This document shows positions 43,433-47,344 of a DNA stretch of 47,344 nt, one piece after another (within the stretch, counting starts at the first letter, position 1; each line of letters begins with the position of its first letter). Location of the stretch: positions 1 through 47,344 of the forward strand of contig CAKRGF010000020.1 in NCBI GenBank assembly GCA_934322085.1, written 5' to 3'. The notes beneath the pieces are model-generated. The model had not been told where the DNA came from. It made no database searches and saw nothing but the letters and a program-made list of their open reading frames with translations. The stretch comes from an uncultured Eubacterium sp. GTDB lineage: Bacteria; Bacillota; Clostridia; Lachnospirales; Lachnospiraceae. The translations under genes and the position numbers were made by a program.

Positions 43433-43885
43433 TTATTTCAGCTCATATTTCCACACACCATCTTCTCTGCGGTAATGAAATTCATTAATATCTTCTTCCA
43501 AAAATACGCGAAGCATATCTCCCATTCCGTTTGCAAGCTTTCCCTTTTTCATCTCTTCTAACGGCATCCACTTTACTTCCCCTTCATACGATGATTTCAG
43601 TTCACCGCTGAATTGATTCGTCTTGTAAAAAACAACGAGATACCTTGAGCCATCATCCCGCAGCCAGTCTTTTGTGCCGCAGATTTTCGGCCTTTCTATC
43701 GTGAGTCCGGTCTCCTCATAAACTTCACGAATAACTGAATCCACAAACGATTCGCCCTTCTCAATATGTCCGCCCGGAAATGTAAGTCCTGACCATTTTT
43801 TGTCCACTTTGTCCTGAACCAAAACATTTCCCGCATCATCATAAACCATACACATATTCGTAAGTATTACTGTTTCTTCTCTCAT
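43433..43885 (-). CDS. NUDIX hydrolase, MutT/8-oxo-dGTPase-like
   Basis: A 150-residue NUDIX enzyme. The box GGHIEKGESFVDSVIREVYEETGL is complete in spacing (G, five residues, E, seven residues, REVYEETGL; written here in two parts: GGHIEKGESF and REVYEETGL). It would hydrolyse a nucleoside diphosphate linked to another group, possibly oxidised dGTP. The start is ATG 43885 next to GAGGAGAAA. It is the gene before the csoR remnant. Confidence 0.88.
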   Translation of the reverse strand: MREETVILTNMCMVYDDAGNVLVQDKVDKKWSGLTFPGGHIEKGESFVDSVIREVYEETGLTIERPKICGTKDWLRDDGSRYLVVFYKTNQFSGELKSSYEGEVKWMPLEEMKKGKLANGMGDMLRVFLEEDINEFHYRREDGVWKYELK

Positions 43886-43966
43886 CACTTTCTCCTCTCG
43901 TGGTTTGCGTCACAACATTTATAATGAATTTATTATAACATAAAATTTGTGAGTTGGTTAAGGAGT

Positions 43967-44854
43967 TTACATTAAATTGAAATAATTGAGGTATTGTTTA
44001 AATCGGTCCTGAGCAGTCAGGCAGGTGCCTATCAAATATCCCCGTTCCGATTTCCATTCTTTTAATCCGCGATAATAAAATTCCTTTATGTCATCCTCTA
44101 TAATAAAGGGAACAATACCATTTCGCAGACACTCTTTAAACAGTATCAATCTTCCTACACGTCCATTTCCATCTTGAAACGGATGGATTTTTTCAAATTG
44201 ATAATGAAATTCTATAATCTCCTCTAATGTCTTTTCTTTCTCCGTATTATACTGTTGAAGCAGTTTTCTCATTTCCTTGTGAACGTCTTCCGGTTTTGTT
44301 GTTTCACCGCCTCCAACTTCATTCGGAACCCGTTTATATTCACCCACAGCAAACCATGACTTACGGCTGTCCGAAGTTCCTGATTTCAAAATCAAATGTA
44401 ACTGCTTGATAAACGCCTCACTTAGTGGATAATTTGCTAATTCGATTACTTGGTCAACACACCGAAAGTGATTTGCTGTCTCAACAATATCGTCTACATT
44501 TAGTAATTCATTTTGAGCCCCAATTGTATTTGTTTCAAAAATATATCTTGTTTGGTCATGCGTGAGTCTGCTTCCTTCCATATGATTCGAATTATACGTT
44601 AATTCAATCTGCACTTTATGATATATTCCGCCGGAAATCGCAGAGTCCTTTTCCTGCTTTAATCTTGTTAATAAATCTGTTGCTACTTTTCCTGCCCGCT
44701 TTTTTCTCTGAGGCTTTCTTGCATCTTCCGGTATCTTCCAGCTTTTTCCTTCCCGTATCACTCCCGGTATCCTTGCATTCAAACAATAATCCCGCGCACT
44801 TCGCTCTGACACGTTCCATTTCTTTGCCGCATCACCAACACTTATATATTTCAT
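43967..44854 (-). CDS. Fic-family protein with N-terminal HTH
   Basis: A 295-residue protein. The first 50 residues form a MerR/excisionase-like DNA-binding helix-turn-helix (ISVGDAAKKWNVSERSARDY). The Fic domain carries HPFQDGNGRVGR, the full AMP-transferase motif. Before it, SNHMEGS fits the (S/T)xxxE(G/N) auto-inhibitory helix, so activity would be self-restrained. Fic enzymes attach AMP or another nucleotide part to target proteins. ATG 44854 has GAGGGTGATATGT before it; another ATG is three codons upstream. No antitoxin-like small gene is adjacent. Confidence 0.87.
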   Translation of the reverse strand: MKYISVGDAAKKWNVSERSARDYCLNARIPGVIREGKSWKIPEDARKPQRKKRAGKVATDLLTRLKQEKDSAISGGIYHKVQIELTYNSNHMEGSRLTHDQTRYIFETNTIGAQNELLNVDDIVETANHFRCVDQVIELANYPLSEAFIKQLHLILKSGTSDSRKSWFAVGEYKRVPNEVGGGETTKPEDVHKEMRKLLQQYNTEKEKTLEEIIEFHYQFEKIHPFQDGNGRVGRLILFKECLRNGIVPFIIEDDIKEFYYRGLKEWKSERGYLIGTCLTAQDRFKQYLNYFNLM

Positions 44855-44980
44855 ACATATCACCCTCTTAAAATAAGATATTTACTATTATACCATTATC
44901 GGCAGTATATATCCATATTTTTTGTGTTAAAATCTTATTTTATTCTGCCGCTTATATGAATGAGTATGGTTATAAAATGA

Positions 44981-45844
44981 CTAAATACTTCGTTTAAATA
45001 AAGGATTAATCATGGCAAGGTCAAAGCCAAGTTCATGACACACTGCGGCAGCAACATTTTCCATATTATCTCCATATATTTTTTTTGCTTTCTGTATACA
45101 AGTCTCCAATTTTTCCAAATATTTTTGACTAGCTTTCATTTGTTCTTTCACTTCTGCTCCTGCATAAACTCTATCCCATGCAGGGCAGCAAATATGAATA
45201 TTTTTCTCTTTTCCAAATCGTTCCAACGTTTGTCGACTTTTTTCTCTATCTACTAGAATTGGTAACTCATTCAGATTCGGAATAGCATCTCCAGAAAACA
45301 AGACACCTTTTTCCTCCCATAAATATGACACCGACCCAAACGAATGTCCTGCCGCTTTGATGACACGCAATGTTATCCCATTTTCCAGCGAAAGTCTATC
45401 ATTATCTTTTACTACCTTATCCACAATAACGGATTTATTTACAAGTTCATAAAAATTAGGAATCGGTCTTTCTTTAAATTGAAGATCAATGTCCTCTACC
45501 CATTTTTTTTCGATTTCTGAACAATAAATTTTGCAATTACTCTCTTCTTTGATTTCGGCAGCACCTCCTATATGATCCGGATGTGCATGTGTAAGAAAAA
45601 TGGCTTCTACTTCCTGAATTTTTCGTCCTTTCTTTTGCAGCCAGACCTCTAAATTTTTCTTGCATCCATTAACTCCCGCATCTATAAAATAACATTTTTT
45701 ACCCATAATCAAATAACAATATACATATCTTTTTATCGTTTTTGTAACATTAAATTCAATTTTTATCTGATATACATTTTCACATACTTTCGTTCTTATT
45801 CCTCCACAATAACAGCTATATTGACAATACATTCCGGTTTCCAC
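44981..45844 (-). CDS. Metallo-beta-lactamase-fold hydrolase
   Basis: A protein of up to 287 residues with the MBL metal motif THAHPDHIGGAAE, followed by AAGHSFGSVSYLW and FSGDAIPNLNELP that give the other ligands. It resembles the general group of small thioester- or lactone-type hydrolases; the substrate is unknown. The start is uncertain. The frame opens at GTG 45844, but the best ribosome site (GAGGAGGG) serves an out-of-frame ATG at 45858 that codes a 20-residue peptide ending inside this gene. Homologous-looking sequence begins about residue 20. A TetR-type palindrome lies just upstream and the TetR gene is next, so repression by that protein is likely. Confidence 0.8.
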   Translation of the reverse strand: METGMYCQYSCYCGGIRTKVCENVYQIKIEFNVTKTIKRYVYCYLIMGKKCYFIDAGVNGCKKNLEVWLQKKGRKIQEVEAIFLTHAHPDHIGGAAEIKEESNCKIYCSEIEKKWVEDIDLQFKERPIPNFYELVNKSVIVDKVVKDNDRLSLENGITLRVIKAAGHSFGSVSYLWEEKGVLFSGDAIPNLNELPILVDREKSRQTLERFGKEKNIHICCPAWDRVYAGAEVKEQMKASQKYLEKLETCIQKAKKIYGDNMENVAAAVCHELGFDLAMINPLFKRSI

Positions 45845-45858
45845 TTTGTATAAAGCAT
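45796..45858 (-). CDS. Possible 20-residue upstream peptide in front of the MBL gene
   Basis: ATG 45858 has a strong site (GAGGAGGGTGATTAT) and reads MLYTKWKPECIVNIAVIVEE before TAA. It overlaps the MBL frame. Its stop follows directly on GGAGG, which might re-start ribosomes on the MBL gene. It could equally be the true N-terminus with a frameshift or a chance frame. Confidence 0.35.
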   Translation of the reverse strand: MLYTKWKPECIVNIAVIVEE

Positions 45859-45873
45859 ATAATCACCCTCCTC

Positions 45874-45889
45874 GCAAGTGTTCACTTGC
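45874..45889. promoter_or_regulatory. TetR operator copy 1 (before the MBL gene)
   Basis: GCAAGTGTTCACTTGC, a near-perfect palindrome with arms GCAAGT/ACTTGC. It is the same core as the copy upstream of the TetR gene and sits just before the ribosome site of the MBL gene. Confidence 0.8.
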
Positions 45890-45923
45890 ATATGTATTAA
45901 AAAAGAATGACACTTTCGTGCCA

Positions 45924-46502
45924 CTACTTTTTTTCGATTCCTTTTATAAACATCTGAACACTATTTTTAATATAATCTTCTTTTTTCAACTTCGTAATTT
46001 TTTCTCCAAACGAAGCCTCTAAAAAAACAAAACCAAAATTCAAAGATAGAAATGTCATCGCCATATTCTCGTAATCATTTCTCCAAATTTCCCCTTTTAT
46101 TCTCATCATCTCAAAATAATTCTCTAGTACTTTCTTGAAGATCCTTGGCACTTTCAAAATGCCATCTGCTGTGTCTGGAAACAACTCGGGAGTACGAAGT
46201 CCTATCGATACTTTAACCATCTGCGGTGTAACTTTTCGCATATATATTTCCGAAAAAGAAATCAAATCCTTTTCTAACTCGCCACAAGAAACAAACAATT
46301 TATCCGACAAACTTGGGTTCCATTCAGGGAGTTTCATTGCTGATAATACAATCTCTTTTTTCCCTTTAAATTTACGAAAAATGGTACACTCATTAACGCC
46401 TGCCATCAATGCAATATCCTTTGTTGTTGTCGACGAATAGCCCCGTTCCATAACTAATTTCATCGTAGCTGTAATTATTTTGTTCTGTGTTTCATCGTAC
46501 AT
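45924..46502 (-). CDS. TetR-family regulator of the MBL gene
   Basis: A 192-residue repressor. The helix-turn-helix is VMERGYSSTTTKDIALMAG followed by ECTIFRKFKGKKEIVL; the rest is the helical effector domain. I start it at ATG 46502 with GGAGGCGGCT; the in-frame ATG at 46520 lies within the operator. Identical palindromes on both sides of the gene suggest that it represses itself and the MBL gene downstream. Confidence 0.88.
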   Translation of the reverse strand: MYDETQNKIITATMKLVMERGYSSTTTKDIALMAGVNECTIFRKFKGKKEIVLSAMKLPEWNPSLSDKLFVSCGELEKDLISFSEIYMRKVTPQMVKVSIGLRTPELFPDTADGILKVPRIFKKVLENYFEMMRIKGEIWRNDYENMAMTFLSLNFGFVFLEASFGEKITKLKKEDYIKNSVQMFIKGIEKK

Positions 46503-46514
46503 AGCCGCCTCCAC

Positions 46515-46561
46515 ATGCAAGTATTCACTTGCATATTAGTATATAGAGAAATCATTGTCAA
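46515..46561 (-). promoter_or_regulatory. TetR promoter with palindromic operator copy 2
   Basis: Minus strand TTGACA (46556-46561), 17 bases, TAATAT (46533-46538). The perfect palindrome ATGCAAGTATTCACTTGCAT (46515-46534) begins at the -10 box and covers the start of transcription, an ideal place for repression. Confidence 0.85.
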
Positions 46562-46639
46562 TAGTAGAACAGTTTGAGTTTCCCCATTTTTCAAACCGCT
46601 ATCACTTGAAACCCAAGCCAGCAAAGCATTCAACCAGTG

Positions 46640-47344
46640 TCAGTTGCTGTGATTGCTCTTTTTCAAAAGGAATCCTTTTATGCCTGAGTGTGTTCTGGCA
46701 AGGACACGCTCAATGGCATAACCTAATCCATAAAAAATAAATTTTGGTACATCAAAAATACGCTTGGAACATTCCTTTAATTCCAGCATAAAAATTGTAT
46801 CATCTTTTTCGCAACTCATTATACCTATATAGCCGGTGACAAGTGTTGCAAACAGATTTAAATTACGGATTGATTGCAAAGACATTACCCGTAAATCTTC
46901 TAATTCGAATTGTTGTTTTTTGAACTTAAAATATTCCTCAATTCTCCACCGCATCAGATAAACTTTTGTTGCAATCATACACAGTTTTTTCTTTTCAGAC
47001 AAATCCAAATTTGTAAGCAATAACATTGGCTGCGCACCGAAACCATATACCGCCACAAGAACCAGCGTCTTGTTTGGAAATTCACATAACCGTACAGGAA
47101 TATAACTGATTTTACATTCTATTTTTTTGCCATGTTTATCTTTAAAATCCATCCGATAATTCCCTTTGTAATTACCTGCAACATCCATAATGTTTTGCGT
47201 TTTTCCGTTATATATGACATTGCGATTCTTTTTTGACCGAATTACAAATTTTTCATCATTCTTCAAGAAATATCTGTAGTAATCATTTGCGTCAAATCCT
47301 CTGTCAAGTGTTCGGACACAGTTCTTTGAGAAATGTGCAGACAA
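46640..47344 (-). mobile_element. IS4-family transposase, 3' part (runs off the window)
   Basis: The frame holds the last 234 residues of a DDE transposase: RGFDANDYYRYFLKNDEKFV near the start and YLMRWRIEEYFKFKKQQF with LEDLRVMSLQSIRNL later, the Y-(2)-R-(3)-E-(6)-K signature of IS4 with the last catalytic Glu. It continues past the window edge, so whether the element is complete cannot be seen. Its stop is at 46640; the terminal repeat should lie between about 46560 and 46640, but I could not define it without the other end. Confidence 0.82.

Noticed and set aside
1..47344. CRISPR array or tRNA/rRNA genes
   Set aside because: No regularly spaced identical repeats and no cloverleaf or rRNA core sequence were seen on reading.

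Overview
The window looks like a chromosomal piece of a gut-type Clostridia, most probably a Lachnospiraceae. This rests on the rpsL-rpsG-fusA-tuf order, low-GC codon use, strong AGGAGG-type ribosome sites, secreted Big2-type surface proteins, a GH10 xylanase, ISL3 and IS4 transposase pieces and fragments of a Gram-positive conjugative element. No rRNA, tRNA or CRISPR array was seen. Genus cannot be assigned from sequence reading alone.

Region 1 (about 285-9094, all minus strand) is an AT-rich natural-product locus. In transcription order it holds a decapitated radical SAM/SPASM protein, an S41/PDZ protease, two half-ABC exporters, an acyl-carrier-like protein, an intact radical SAM/SPASM protein, a BtrH/C39-like protein and an Sfp-type phosphopantetheinyl transferase. 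It resembles the poorly characterised clostridial peptide-maturation systems that pair a radical SAM maturase with an acyl-carrier-related protein. No convincing precursor gene remains; the upstream end was destroyed by the mobile DNA of region 2.

Region 2 (about 9030-11715) is a mobile-element graveyard: the 5' part of a group II intron, the virD4-like coupling-protein gene it entered, a scrap of the gene before that, the 3' half of an ISL3 transposase with its small follower ORF, and a diverged tandem repeat.

Region 3 (11717-13485) is a tightly packed three-gene operon led by a RelA/SpoT-fold nucleotide pyrophosphokinase with two unrecognised partners, a candidate toxin-antitoxin or defence module. 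Region 4 (13605-18292) is the str operon with a near-consensus promoter and a terminator.

Region 5 (18289-33743) is a large catabolic locus: a MerR regulator diverging from a minus-strand set coding a multi-subunit FAD/Fe-S amine (or opine/imino acid) dehydrogenase, two ornithine-cyclodeaminase-like proteins, an NhaC-type antiporter, an iron alcohol dehydrogenase, a PotABCD-type uptake system with a P-II protein inside it, and an MFS transporter. A MerR-type promoter with a 19-bp spacer fronts the dehydrogenase genes. A second promoter followed at once by a strong terminator hairpin fronts potD.

Region 6 (33777-47344) is mixed: a secreted NlpC/P60-like protein with an HD-GYP phosphodiesterase; a 600-base gap with three separate inverted-repeat elements; a MetE-C-like methyltransferase with its LysR regulator and a Met-box-like palindrome; a TetR gene followed by a large lectin-like secreted protein; a GH10 xylanase whose 5' end was replaced by the start of a csoR gene; a NUDIX hydrolase; a Fic protein; a metallo-beta-lactamase-fold enzyme and a TetR regulator sharing a palindromic operator; and an IS4-family transposase running off the window edge.
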